Counted from the first letter of the stretch, positions 1 to 8,863 are shown. The stretch: 64,000 nt of DNA from Cypionkella sp. (GCF_030652235.1 NZ_JAUSBA010000016.1:41389-105388), one strand, 5' to 3'. Notes: generated by a model not told the origin, from the letters alone. Numbers and translations are program-made.

Positions 1-873
1 CTGTTTAGGCCAATAGTCCAGCGCGTATCCGGGAAGCGTTGAAAACGGATTCAATCGGGTACCCAGACAGAATACCACATCCGCCGCAGAAATCAACTCC
101 ATTGCCGCCTTGCTGCCATTGTAGCCCAAAGGCCCGGCAAACAGCGGGTGGCTGCCCGGAAATGCATCGTTATGCTGATAGCCCACACAGACCGGCGCAT
201 CCAACCGCTCGGCCAATGCCATGCTTGCCGGAATTGCCCCGCCCAGCACCACGCCCGCGCCGTTCAGGATCACCGGAAACTTCGCCGACGACAGCAATTC
301 CGCAGCCGCATGAACAGCCGCCTCGCCACCCGAAGGCCGCTCAAATTCGACAATCGCGGGCAGATCAATGTCGATCACCTGCGTCCAGTAATCGCGCGGC
401 ATGTTGATTTGCGCAGGCGCGCTCAAACGCTTGGCGTTGATGATCACCCGGTTCAGCACCTCTGCCACGCGGGAAGGATCACGCACTTCTTCCTGATAGG
501 CGACCATATCGGCGAACAAAGCCATCTGTTCCACCTCTTGGAACCCGCCCATCCCAATGGTCTTATTCGCCGCCTGCGGTGTCACCAACACCAAGGGCGT
601 GTGGTTCCAATAGGCCGTCTTCACCGCCGTCACAAAGTTGGTAATCCCCGGCCCATTCTGCGCAATCATCATGCTCATCTTGCCGGTGGCCCGCGTGTAG
701 CCATCCGCCATCATCCCGCCCGAGCCTTCATGCGCACAGTCCCAAAAGGTAATTCCCGCGCGCGGAAACAGATCGGAAATCGGCATGAACGCCGAGCCGA
801 TGATGCCAAACGCATGCTCAATCCCATGCATTTGCAGCACTTTGACAAAGGCTTCTTCCGTGGTCATCCGCAT
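1..873 (-). CDS. xsc: Sulfoacetaldehyde acetyltransferase, N-terminal half (runs off window)
   Basis: Xsc is a thiamine-diphosphate enzyme that cleaves sulfoacetaldehyde with phosphate into acetyl phosphate and sulfite, the last carbon step of taurine use. The 291 codons seen start MRMTTEEAFVKVLQMHGIEH and carry the pyrimidine-binding domain with the TPP-activating Glu near residue 49 (CAHEGSGG) and the stretch MIAQNGPGITNFV, both typical of Xsc within the acetolactate-synthase superfamily. The start at 873 has AGGAGC about 7 bases upstream. The family is about 590 residues, so the C-terminal half lies beyond base 1. It follows tauR and tpa on the same strand, which supports a taurine role. 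Confidence 0.93.
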   Translation of the reverse strand, partial: MRMTTEEAFVKVLQMHGIEHAFGIIGSAFMPISDLFPRAGITFWDCAHEGSGGMMADGYTRATGKMSMMIAQNGPGITNFVTAVKTAYWNHTPLVLVTPQAANKTIGMGGFQEVEQMALFADMVAYQEEVRDPSRVAEVLNRVIINAKRLSAPAQINMPRDYWTQVIDIDLPAIVEFERPSGGEAAVHAAAELLSSAKFPVILNGAGVVLGGAIPASMALAERLDAPVCVGYQHNDAFPGSHPLFAGPLGYNGSKAAMELISAADVVFCLGTRLNPFSTLPGYALDYWPKQ

Positions 874-972
874 CGGCTTGCTCCTGAAATTCCGTGGTTA
901 AATCTGTTCTATCCCTCTGCCCAAGCCTGCCTTAGGGCCAGAGCCTCCCCCGTCATAAGGCCAGTTCTCCAA

Positions 973-1000
973 TTTCATCTTGGCGAAAATACTCCGGGTG
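973..1000 (+). repeat. Dispersed intergenic repeat, copy a (degenerate right half)
   Basis: Bases 973-994 read TTTCATCTTGGCGAAAATACTC-like, the left half of a family present about ten times in this window. The GC-rich right half is diverged here. It lies between tauR and xsc. Confidence 0.6.
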
Positions 1001-1070
1001 CCGATTGAGTCTGCCATTGGTTCAAAGACCCAATCGGCGGGGGCCGGCCCCGGCGGCCGGCTCCAAGCCC

Positions 1071-2531
1071 CTACATCCCCCGAATAGCCCGCCCAATCCG
1101 CGCAATCCCCTCAGGTATCTTTGCTGGAGAAATCGAGGAATACCCCAGCCGATAGAAATTCCGTGGCGCCTGAGCCGGATCAAAAAACGCCCGCCCCGGC
1201 TCGATCAACACGCCTTCCGCCCGCAACCCTTCGGCCAAAACCTCGGCGTCCACCCCAGCAGGCGCGCGCATCCAGAAACTCGATCCGCCAAAGCCGCCCT
1301 GCCCGGCCACCGCCAAGCCATTGTCGCGAATGGCTTCTTCCATCACCTGCCGACGCCTGCGATAGGCATTTCGCATCCGGTTGATCAACGCATCATAATG
1401 CCCAAGGCTTAGAAAATATGCCACCGTGCGCTGAATATGCCCCGGCGGATGCCGCAGCATCATCAGCCGCAACGCCCGCGCCTCGCGGATAAAACTCGCA
1501 GGCCCCACCAGATAGCCGAGCCGCATCCCCGGAAACACAGACTTGGAAAACGACCCCGCATAGATCACCCGCCCCTCGCTATCCAAAGACTTCAAGGCGG
1601 GTGACACCGGCTTCAGAAACGACATCTCAAACTCGTAATCATCCTCCACAATTACGAAATCCTCGCGCGACGCCGCCTCCAACAGGGCCAGTCGCCGCTC
1701 AAGCGGCATCGTCGCATTGGTCGGGCATTGATGGCTGGCGGTGGTGAACACCACATCCACCCCTTTCGGCAAACGGTCCGGCGGCAACCCATCGGCATCG
1801 ACATCGACTGAGATCACCTCCGTTCCCGAAGGCTCCAACACCCCGCGTAGGCCGGAGTATCCCGGATTCTCCACCACCGCCCGCCGCCCCGGCCCAAGCA
1901 GGGTCGCGACTGTGATCCACAGCGCGTTCTGCGCCCCCAAGGTCAGCAACACCTCATCCTCGCGCGCCGCAATGCCGCGCCGGGGCAGGATCGAACGCAA
2001 CAGATGCTCGATCAAAAGCGGATCATCGCGGTCGTACATATCGCTTGTCAGCGCCGCAAAATCCTTTCGCCCCAGCGCGCGCAAAGCACAAAGCCGCCAG
2101 TTCTGATGATCAAACAAACTCGCATCTGCTTGGCCATAAATGAACGGATAAGCATAATTTTCCCAATCCAGCGGCCGCTTTACCGTGGCGAGATCAGAAA
2201 ACCGCCGCCCCGTCAGCCGCGCAAAATCGACGCCCTCAGCCCGCGGTGCCCGCGCCTGCAACTCCGGCGCGCGCGGCGCGTTTTCAGAGATGAAATACCC
2301 CGACCGCCCCCGCGCCATCAGATAGTCCGCACTGACCAGCTCAGCATAAGACAAAGTCACCGTGATCCGCGAAATCCCCAAATGCTCCGCCAGACCCCGA
2401 GACGACGGCATCTTCTGCCCGGCGCGAAACCGGCCCGACAACACGCCTTCCGTCACCATCTGCCGGATACGTTGCTGCAAAGTGCCGCGTACGGCAGGTG
2501 GCAGCACAAAGGCTTCAGCGGGGATCGACAT
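1071..2531 (-). CDS. tauR: MocR-type (GntR/aminotransferase fusion) regulator TauR
   Basis: A 486-residue MocR regulator: an N-terminal GntR-type winged helix (about residues 15-80, with SSRGLAEHLGISRITVTLSY) joined to a fold-type I aminotransferase-like domain whose PLP-binding lysine is about K330 in GSFSKSVFPGMRLGY. Placement between tpa and xsc identifies it with TauR, the activator of taurine genes described in Rhodobacter capsulatus. The ATG at 2531 has GAGG just upstream, and a CTGGACTTAT box lies 25 bases ahead of the start. Homologues need PLP and taurine for activation; that is family knowledge, not visible here. Confidence 0.88.
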   Translation of the reverse strand: MSIPAEAFVLPPAVRGTLQQRIRQMVTEGVLSGRFRAGQKMPSSRGLAEHLGISRITVTLSYAELVSADYLMARGRSGYFISENAPRAPELQARAPRAEGVDFARLTGRRFSDLATVKRPLDWENYAYPFIYGQADASLFDHQNWRLCALRALGRKDFAALTSDMYDRDDPLLIEHLLRSILPRRGIAAREDEVLLTLGAQNALWITVATLLGPGRRAVVENPGYSGLRGVLEPSGTEVISVDVDADGLPPDRLPKGVDVVFTTASHQCPTNATMPLERRLALLEAASREDFVIVEDDYEFEMSFLKPVSPALKSLDSEGRVIYAGSFSKSVFPGMRLGYLVGPASFIREARALRLMMLRHPPGHIQRTVAYFLSLGHYDALINRMRNAYRRRRQVMEEAIRDNGLAVAGQGGFGGSSFWMRAPAGVDAEVLAEGLRAEGVLIEPGRAFFDPAQAPRNFYRLGYSSISPAKIPEGIARIGRAIRGM

Positions 2532-2555
2532 TCTGGCCTCATTTCGGCGGCATTG

Positions 2556-2565
2556 CTGGACTTAT
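2556..2565 (+). promoter_or_regulatory. Candidate TauR box upstream of tauR
   Basis: CTGGACTTAT on the plus strand, 25 bases upstream of the tauR start. The identical decamer occurs inverted upstream of tpa (4261-4270). It resembles the CTGGAC-type direct repeats I recall for R. capsulatus TauR; that recollection needs checking. Confidence 0.5.
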
Positions 2566-2613
2566 AGGCCCGCGACCCTAGGGCAAAGTCAAGCGCTCTG
2601 GGCCACCCGAAGG

Positions 2614-2678
2614 GCCTCCGGCGGGAGTATTTCAAAAAAGAGCAACTGCAAGGGAATTGCTCTTTTCTAAATACTCAA
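2614..2678. repeat. Dispersed intergenic repeat, copy b (facing arms)
   Basis: A GCCTCCGGCGGGAG block followed by two facing AT-rich arms, GAGTATTTC...GAGCAA (2625-2645) and TTGCTC...AAATACTC (2657-2676), which can fold into a long hairpin. It lies between tpa and tauR. Confidence 0.65.
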
Positions 2679-2708
2679 TTCTGCGCCGCAACCCGCGCGG
2701 CACGCCCA

Positions 2709-2739
2709 AGAAAAACCCCGCGCCAGTCAAGGCACGGGC
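2709..2739 (-). terminator. Rho-independent terminator of tpa
   Basis: On the minus strand the stem CCCGTGCC/GGCGCGGG (2731-2738 with 2717-2724, one wobble) is followed by TTTTTC, 40 bases past the tpa stop. It suggests tpa can be transcribed apart from tauR and xsc. Confidence 0.7.
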
Positions 2740-2778
2740 TCAATCAGAAAGCACAAATTTTAGATAAATCCGCAGGAT

Positions 2779-4161
2779 TTAGCCAAACACCGTCGTCAGC
2801 GCGTTATCAATCGCCCCGGTGATCTGGTCGATATCATCCGGAGTTGCAATCAGTGCAGGCGAGAGGCACAGCGTGTTGTTCAGCCCTGGAATCGAGCGGT
2901 TGGTCATGCCGATAATCACGCCCTGCGCGTTGCAGGCGGCCACAACGGCTGCGACTTTCTTTTCGTCCATCGGTTCTTTGGTGACACGATCCGCCACCAA
3001 TTCCGCACCGCAAAACAGCCCCTTGCCGCGCACATCGCCGATGACTTTGTGCTTTTCCATCAAGGCGTTGAGGTTATCCAGCACCCGCGCACCCATCTTC
3101 AGGGTGTTATCCAGCAGACCCTCATCCTCGATGATCCGCATGTTCTCCAGCGCCGCCGCAGGCCCCGCCGTGCAGCCACCAAAGGTCGAAATGTCGCGGA
3201 AATACGACATGTGATCGCCCGAATCCTTGAACATGTCGAACACGGCCTCAGTCGTCACTGTGCAGGAAATCGCCGCATAGCCCGAGGCCACACCCTTCGC
3301 CATCGTCACGAAATCGGGCTTGATGCCATAGTGCTGATAGCCGAACCAAGTCCCGGTGCGGCCCACACCGCAAACCACTTCATCAATGTGCAGCAAGATG
3401 TTGTATTTCTTGCAGATTTCCTGAACCCGCTCCCAATACCCAGTCGGGGGAGTAATAACCCCACCGCCTGCGGTCACTGGCTCCAGCACCAGCGCGCCAA
3501 TGGTATCGGCGCCTTCGCGCAAGATCACTTCTTCAATCGCATCCGCCGCGCGCTCGCCGTAGTTCTCAACGTCCCATTGCTTGCGATACTCGAGGCAATG
3601 CGGCACCATCACGAAGCCATCGGGATAGGGCCCATATTGCGCCGCCCGCTCCAACTGACCCGAAGTCGCAAGCGTGCCAATTGTGGTGCCATGGTAATCC
3701 CGCTCGCGGTACAGAATTTTCCACTTCTTGCCGCCGTGATGCTTGTGCGCGATCTGGCGCACCATCTTATAGACCTTCTCGTTCGCCTCGGAGCCCGAGT
3801 TCGAATAATACACCCGGCTTAGCCCCGGCATCTTCGAAATCAGCCGTTCGGCAAACAAAGCCCCCGGGATCGAGCCGCCAACCCCGGCAAAATAGTTCAT
3901 TTTCAGCAAAGTATCGCGCACCGCATTGGCGATGCTTTCGCGGCCATACCCGACGTTCACCGTCCAGACAGCGCCCGACACCGCGTCGATATACTCTTTG
4001 CCGCGCGCATCCCAGACACGCAGACCCTTGCCCTCAACGATGATCCGAGGGTCGACATCCGGGCTTTCATAGCCCTTGTGCTGGCTCAGATGGTGCCAAA
4101 CATGCGCCTTGTCGGCGGCGACCACCGCAGAAATATCATTGGCGTTTGTATAGCCGTCCAT
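2779..4161 (-). CDS. tpa: Taurine--pyruvate aminotransferase
   Basis: A 460-residue class III aminotransferase that moves the amino group of taurine to pyruvate, giving sulfoacetaldehyde and alanine; the product is the Xsc substrate. Visible motifs: SNSGSEANE (about 120-128) for cofactor phosphate binding, LLHIDEV with Asp near 260, and the Schiff-base lysine near K289 in TMAKGVASGY. Length and the N-terminal HVWHHLSQHKGY fit Tpa. The ATG at 4161 is preceded by GAGG. Two CTGGAC boxes lie upstream, consistent with TauR control. Another class III omega-amino acid transaminase is possible, but the xsc/tauR context makes Tpa much the likelier. Confidence 0.92.
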   Translation of the reverse strand: MDGYTNANDISAVVAADKAHVWHHLSQHKGYESPDVDPRIIVEGKGLRVWDARGKEYIDAVSGAVWTVNVGYGRESIANAVRDTLLKMNYFAGVGGSIPGALFAERLISKMPGLSRVYYSNSGSEANEKVYKMVRQIAHKHHGGKKWKILYRERDYHGTTIGTLATSGQLERAAQYGPYPDGFVMVPHCLEYRKQWDVENYGERAADAIEEVILREGADTIGALVLEPVTAGGGVITPPTGYWERVQEICKKYNILLHIDEVVCGVGRTGTWFGYQHYGIKPDFVTMAKGVASGYAAISCTVTTEAVFDMFKDSGDHMSYFRDISTFGGCTAGPAAALENMRIIEDEGLLDNTLKMGARVLDNLNALMEKHKVIGDVRGKGLFCGAELVADRVTKEPMDEKKVAAVVAACNAQGVIIGMTNRSIPGLNNTLCLSPALIATPDDIDQITGAIDNALTTVFG

Positions 4162-4237
4162 GGCTGAACCTCACTTTGCATCGGCCGCACCGCGCGAACC
4201 CCGTTTGGCACATAATCCGGGAAACCGCCGCTTCTTC

Positions 4238-4270
4238 TTATGTCCAGACCGCATGGGCCGATAAGTCCAG
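4238..4270 (-). promoter_or_regulatory. Two candidate TauR boxes upstream of tpa
   Basis: On the minus strand, CTGGACTTAT (4261-4270) and CTGGACATAA (4238-4247) form a direct repeat 23 bases apart, about 77-110 bases upstream of the tpa start. The first decamer is identical to the one ahead of tauR. Confidence 0.55.
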
Positions 4271-4276
4271 CCGCCT

Positions 4277-4295
4277 CTATGCCGATTTTGCATAG
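4277..4295. promoter_or_regulatory. Dyad CTATGC-N7-GCATAG in the tpa/E1 divergent region
   Basis: A perfect 6+6 inverted repeat with a 7-base spacer, adjoining the distal TauR box and 71 bases ahead of the E1 start. It could be an operator for either direction; the protein is unknown. Confidence 0.35.
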
Positions 4296-4365
4296 TCCCA
4301 TGCTGTCTTCTCAATATCTTAGCCGGGCTGTTTCGGCTAAAAATGCGGCAAATCGGGAGAAGATC

Positions 4366-6546
4366 ATGGGCCGCTCTGTCATCGTGCACGAAAACTTCCT
4401 GCGCCGAATAGCCGCCCGCGACTTCCCCGAGGGTGCCGCCCCCGCTGGCCCGCTCACCCCCGAAGACGCCGTGGCGATTTACCGCGCCGCCTGCACCAGC
4501 CGCGCGCTGGACCGCACCTCGCGCGAAATGCAGCGCCAAGGCACCGGATTCTACACCATCGGCTCGTCCGGCCACGAGGGGCTGGCGGCGGTTGCCGTCG
4601 CCCTGCGCCCCACCGATATGGCCTTCCTGCACTACCGCGATGCTGCTTTTCAAATCGCCCGCGCGGGCCAAGTGCCGGGGCAAACCATCGCTTATGACAT
4701 GCTTTTGTCCTTCGCAGCCTCTTCTGATGACCCGATCTCGGGCGGTCGCCACAAGGTTCTGGGCAGCAAAGCGCTGAACATCCCGCCGCAAACCTCGACC
4801 ATCGCTTCCCACCTGCCCAAAGCCGTCGGCGCTGCCTATGCCATTGGCGCTGCCAAGAAAAACCGCCCCGATCACGCCCAGCTTCCAGATGATGCCATTA
4901 TCTACTGCAGCTTTGGCGACGCCTCGGCCAACCATTCCACCGCGCAAGGGGCGTTCAACGCTGCGGGCTGGACGGCTTACCAAAACCTCCCCCTGCCGCT
5001 GCTGTTCGTCTGCGAGGACAACGGCATCGGCATCTCGACCAAAACCCCCACCGGCTGGATCGCCAATTCCTTCAAACACCGCCCCGGCCTGAAGTATTTC
5101 CACGCCAACGGCCTTGATATCTACGAGACATATAAAGTCGCGCAAGAGGCCGCCCAGTATGTCCGCACCCGCCGCAAACCCGTCTTCCTGCACCTGAAAA
5201 CCATCCGCCTCTACGGCCATGCGGGCGCGGATATGCCCACCACCTATCTGCCGCGCGAGGAGGTCGAAGCCGAAGAAGCCCATGATCCCCTGCTGCACAT
5301 GGTCCGCCAACTCGACCAAGCCCAGGCCCTTCCCGCTGCCCAAGCGCTTGAGCTCTACACCGATACCGCCCGGCGCGTCACCCGCATCGCAGCCGAGGCC
5401 ACCACCCACCCCCACCTGAAAACCGCCGCCCAAGTCATGGCCGCCATCATCCCGCCCCTCCGCCCGTGCAAACCTAGCAACGGCCCCAGCCCCGATGCCC
5501 GAGCCGCCGCTTTCGGCAGCGACCTGAAGCAGATGGACGAACCGCAAATCATGTCGCGCCTGATCAACTGGGCGCTGACCGATCTGATGCTGACCCACCC
5601 CGAGATCGTGATGATGGGCGAAGACGTGGGCCGCAAAGGTGGCGTCTACGGCGTCACCCAAAAGCTGACCCAACGCTTCGGCCCCTCGCGCATGATCGAC
5701 ACCCTGCTGGATGAGCAAAGCATCCTCGGCCTTGCCATCGGCATGGCGCAAAACGGCTTCATCCCGTTCCCGGAAATCCAATTCCTCGCCTATCTGCACA
5801 ACGCCGAGGATCAGTTGCGCGGTGAAGCCGCCACCCTGCCGTTCTTCTCCAACGGCCAGTATTCCAACCCAATGGTGCTGCGCATCGCGGGCCTTGGCTA
5901 TCAAAAGGGCTTCGGCGGCCATTTCCACAATGACAACTCGGTTGCCGTGCTGCGCGACATTCCCGGCCTGATCCTTGCCGTGCCCTCAAACGGCGCCGAC
6001 GCGGCCAAAATGCTGCGCGAATGTGCCCGGCTTGCCCGCGAAGAACAGCGGCTCGTGGTGTTCTTGGAGCCCATCGCCCTCTACCCGATGCGTGACCTGC
6101 ACAGCGACAAAGACGGCCTCTGGATGCAACGCTACCCCGCCCCCGATCAAAGCATTGCCTTCGGTGAAGTTGGCCAGCAAGGTGACGGCACCGACCTCGC
6201 CATCGTCACCTTCGGCAACGGAAATTACCTTTCGCATCAAGCACTTCCGGCCATAAATTCATCCGGCATCAAGACCCGCATCATCGACACTCGCTGGCTT
6301 TCTCCACTGCCCGTCGAGGCCCTTCTCGCCGCCACCGCGCCTTGCAAAAACATCCTGATCGTCGATGAAACCCGCCATTCCGGCGGCGTCGCCGAGGCGC
6401 TGATGGCGCTGTTCCACGAAGGCCCCCCCACCAATCTCGCCCGCCTGACGGCAACTGACAGCTTCATCGCCACCGGCCCCGCCTATGCCGCCACCATGCC
6501 ATCAGCCGCCAGTATCACCGCCGCCGCCATGGAGCTTTGCAAATGA
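4366..6546 (+). CDS. Fused alpha/beta 2-oxoacid dehydrogenase E1 component
   Basis: A 726-residue thiamine-diphosphate enzyme. The alpha-like half (about 1-345) carries the TPP motif from GDAS (184-187) to Asn219 in CEDNGIGIS and SGGRHKVLGS. The beta-like half (about 375-726) starts at MSRLINWALTDLMLTHPEIVMMGEDVG-type sequence and ends with the LIVDE/RHSGGVAEAL transketolase C-terminal region. Such E1 proteins decarboxylate pyruvate or branched-chain 2-oxoacids and normally hand the acyl group to a lipoyl E2. No E2 or E3 gene is present here. I chose ATG 4366, with GGGAGA just upstream, over an in-frame upstream ATG. The stop overlaps the next gene (ATGA), so the two are translationally coupled. 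The substrate is unknown. Confidence 0.85.
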   Translation: MGRSVIVHENFLRRIAARDFPEGAAPAGPLTPEDAVAIYRAACTSRALDRTSREMQRQGTGFYTIGSSGHEGLAAVAVALRPTDMAFLHYRDAAFQIARAGQVPGQTIAYDMLLSFAASSDDPISGGRHKVLGSKALNIPPQTSTIASHLPKAVGAAYAIGAAKKNRPDHAQLPDDAIIYCSFGDASANHSTAQGAFNAAGWTAYQNLPLPLLFVCEDNGIGISTKTPTGWIANSFKHRPGLKYFHANGLDIYETYKVAQEAAQYVRTRRKPVFLHLKTIRLYGHAGADMPTTYLPREEVEAEEAHDPLLHMVRQLDQAQALPAAQALELYTDTARRVTRIAAEATTHPHLKTAAQVMAAIIPPLRPCKPSNGPSPDARAAAFGSDLKQMDEPQIMSRLINWALTDLMLTHPEIVMMGEDVGRKGGVYGVTQKLTQRFGPSRMIDTLLDEQSILGLAIGMAQNGFIPFPEIQFLAYLHNAEDQLRGEAATLPFFSNGQYSNPMVLRIAGLGYQKGFGGHFHNDNSVAVLRDIPGLILAVPSNGADAAKMLRECARLAREEQRLVVFLEPIALYPMRDLHSDKDGLWMQRYPAPDQSIAFGEVGQQGDGTDLAIVTFGNGNYLSHQALPAINSSGIKTRIIDTRWLSPLPVEALLAATAPCKNILIVDETRHSGGVAEALMALFHEGPPTNLARLTATDSFIATGPAYAATMPSAASITAAAMELCK

Positions 6547-7562
6547 GAACCGCCGTCCTGATTTGCCCCGGTCGTGGCAGCTATACCAAGACCGAACTGG
6601 GCTCCCTTACCCGTTTCCCCGACCGCATACTGCTGGCGCATTTCGACGCCCGCCGCACGGCCCTGAACCAAGAAACCCTGACCGCCCTCGACAGCGCGCC
6701 CACTTACTCCGTCTCAAAACACACAAGGGGCGACAACGCCTCCGCCCTGATCTATGCCTGCACGCTGGGCGACGCACTGTCCCTGCAAAACGTTGAAATC
6801 ACAGCCGTAACCGGCAATTCGATGGGCTGGTATTCCGCCCTCGCCTGTGCCGGCGCGCTCACGCCCGAAAACGGTTTTGAAGTCGTCAACACCATGGGCA
6901 CGTTGATGCAGCAAAGCCTGATCGGCGGCCAGATCATTCACCCCTTCATGGATGAAAACTGGCACCGCAACCCGAGCCGCCGCGCCGAACTTCTCGCGAT
7001 AGTGGCAGACATCAACACCCGCCCCGACCACATCCTAAGCTTGTCGATCGACCTTGGTGGTATGTTGGTCCTCGCAGGCAACGAATCCGGCCTGAAAGCC
7101 TTCGAGGCAATCGTCTCGCCCGAGCAATCCCGCTTCCCGATGCGTCTGGCCAATCACGCCGCCTTCCACACCGCCCTGCAAGCCCCTGTGGCCGCCCAAG
7201 GCCGCGCAGCCCTGCCTGCAACCCTGTTCCAACAACCGCAAAAACCGCTGATCGACGGGCGCGGCCAGATCTGGTGGCCCGGCTCAACCCGCACTGCCGA
7301 TCTTTACGACTACACCCTCGGCCACCAAGTCACCGAGCCCTACGATTTCACCGCCGCCATCCGCACATGCGCCCGCGAATTTGCCCCCGACCTGTTCATC
7401 ATCGCGGGCCCCGGCACCACACTTGGGGGTGCTGTCGCGCAAAGCCTGATCCTCGCCCACTGGCAGGGCCTCTCCAGCAAAGCAGATTTTCAATCGCGCC
7501 AAGCCGCCAATCCGCTGCTGATCTCAATGGGGCTGCCCGAGCAACGCAGCCTCGTCACCTGA
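6543..7562 (+). CDS. FabD-like acyltransferase (malonyl-Arg missing)
   Basis: A 339-residue protein of the FabD/acyl-carrier-protein acyltransferase fold. The nucleophile Ser93 lies in GNSMGW (family GHSxG) and the catalytic His209 in NHAAFHTALQ (family PFHS). The arginine that in FabD binds the malonyl carboxylate (RGxxMQ) is not present: the equivalent stretch reads TMGTLMQQ (118-125). A non-malonyl acyl group is therefore likelier. It is coupled by ATGA overlap to the E1 fusion gene, so it may take an acyl group made by E1; that is inference. A strong terminator follows. Confidence 0.7.
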   Translation: MRTAVLICPGRGSYTKTELGSLTRFPDRILLAHFDARRTALNQETLTALDSAPTYSVSKHTRGDNASALIYACTLGDALSLQNVEITAVTGNSMGWYSALACAGALTPENGFEVVNTMGTLMQQSLIGGQIIHPFMDENWHRNPSRRAELLAIVADINTRPDHILSLSIDLGGMLVLAGNESGLKAFEAIVSPEQSRFPMRLANHAAFHTALQAPVAAQGRAALPATLFQQPQKPLIDGRGQIWWPGSTRTADLYDYTLGHQVTEPYDFTAAIRTCAREFAPDLFIIAGPGTTLGGAVAQSLILAHWQGLSSKADFQSRQAANPLLISMGLPEQRSLVT

Positions 7563-7582
7563 GCAAAGCGTTAACACCAAGT

Positions 7583-7611
7583 AAACAAGGCCCCGCTAAG
7601 GCCTTGTTTTT
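7583..7611 (+). terminator. Rho-independent terminator of the E1/acyltransferase operon
   Basis: Ten-base stem AAACAAGGCC (7583-7592) with GGCCTTGTTT (7600-7609), loop CCGCTAA, followed by T residues, 20 bases after the stop codon. Confidence 0.9.
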
Positions 7612-7627
7612 ACACGCACCGGCTCTT

Positions 7628-7643
7628 TGTCCACGCGTGGACA
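7628..7643. repeat. 16-base palindrome, copy 1 of 3
   Basis: TGTCCACGCGTGGACA, a perfect palindrome immediately past the stop codon of the flavin monooxygenase. Near-identical copies lie at 45692-45707 and 60754-60769, also at gene 3' ends. Confidence 0.7.
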
Positions 7644-7645
7644 CC

Positions 7646-8863
7646 TCACCGCGCCGCGATATGCCCCGCCAAATAATCGGCATCATGCCAGACCCCCCAG
7701 ATGAACGGAGACGCCCGCCGAGACAGCCACGGCAGCCCGAGAAAATACAGCCCCGACACCCCCGACACCCCCCGATCATGCGCAGGCCGACCCTTTTCAT
7801 CGAAAGCCTCAACCTTCAACCAACCATAATCCAGCCCAAACCCGGTCGCCCAAATGATCGACGTCACCCCCGCCGCCTTCAAATCCAGCGCCAAAATCGG
7901 ATGCGTCACACAATCCGGGTCTGGCCCAATCAGTCGCGCCTCCGGCTCCAACGGCATATCCAACCCCTCAGCCGCCGCGTAAGCATCCGCCAGGTCCAGC
8001 GTCGCGAGATAATTTTCATCCCCGCGCCGGATGTTCTCCCCCAGATCCCCGCCCACCTGCAACACCCCGTCGCGATATGCCCCAACACGTCCCAGCAAGG
8101 TCATCCCCCCCGCCGCCAGCCGTCGAAAATCCACCGTATGCCCGCCCCGCGCTCCGGAAACCGCGATCGTGATATGCTCGGTCCCCGGCGCCTTCACCCG
8201 TGCATCCCACTGCCCCAAAACCCCCAGCCACCAGACAAAATCACGGCCCCGGTACGCGCGCGGCGGCCGATCATGCGGCCCAACCGACAGGTAAACCTTC
8301 TTGCCCGCCCGCATCAATTCGTCGGCGATCTGCGCCCCCGAAGACCCCGCCCCCACCACCAGCACCGCCCCCTCTGGCAACTGGCCCGGATTGCGATAGG
8401 CATTGGAATGCATCTGCACGAGGCCAGCACTGTCCGGCACCAAGGTCGGGATCAACGGCTTCTGAAACGGCCCCGTCGCCACCACCACATTGCGCGCCTC
8501 AACCCGGCCCGCCGAGGTTTCGGCCACAAACCCCTCTCCCGATGGCTGCAACGACGTCACCTCGACCCCACAGCGGATCGGCGCTGCGATCTTCTCGGCC
8601 ACCGCCTCAAAATACGCCGCAATCTGTTCTTTTGGCGCGAAAGCATCCGGGTCGATTTCATCAAAGGTCAGGATCGGGAAGCGGTCATGCCAAGCCGGTC
8701 CATTCGCCACCAACGAATCCCAGCGCTCTGATCGCCACCGCTCGGCAATCCGGTGCCGCTCCAGCACCAGATGCGGCACCCCGCGTTCCCGTAACTGTGC
8801 GCTCATCGCCAGCCCCGCCTGTCCGCCGCCAATGATCAGCGTGTCAATATGTTCAACGGGCAT
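7646..8863 (-). CDS. Flavin-containing monooxygenase family FAD/NAD(P) oxidoreductase
   Basis: A 405-residue flavoprotein with two dinucleotide-binding motifs, GGGQAG (12-17) for FAD and GAGSSG (171-176) for NAD(P)H, and the conserved stretch SRRASPFIWGVWHDADYLA near the C terminus. It resembles the CzcO/YUCCA-like branch of flavin monooxygenases, which oxygenate N, S or carbonyl groups with NADPH and O2. It converges on the preceding operon and stands alone. It could act on a nearby amine, but nothing ties it to a substrate. Confidence 0.8.
   Translation of the reverse strand: MPVEHIDTLIIGGGQAGLAMSAQLRERGVPHLVLERHRIAERWRSERWDSLVANGPAWHDRFPILTFDEIDPDAFAPKEQIAAYFEAVAEKIAAPIRCGVEVTSLQPSGEGFVAETSAGRVEARNVVVATGPFQKPLIPTLVPDSAGLVQMHSNAYRNPGQLPEGAVLVVGAGSSGAQIADELMRAGKKVYLSVGPHDRPPRAYRGRDFVWWLGVLGQWDARVKAPGTEHITIAVSGARGGHTVDFRRLAAGGMTLLGRVGAYRDGVLQVGGDLGENIRRGDENYLATLDLADAYAAAEGLDMPLEPEARLIGPDPDCVTHPILALDLKAAGVTSIIWATGFGLDYGWLKVEAFDEKGRPAHDRGVSGVSGLYFLGLPWLSRRASPFIWGVWHDADYLAGHIAAR

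Noticed and set aside
148..1008. Open frame of 286 codons opposite xsc
   Set aside because: The reverse strand reads as a clean Xsc N terminus. The frame has the His/Arg/Pro-rich composition typical of antisense frames in GC-rich DNA.
4171..5928. 585-codon frame opposite the E1 fusion gene
   Set aside because: Composition is Gly/Ala/Asp-repetitive without motifs, and the plus strand encodes an unmistakable thiamine enzyme.
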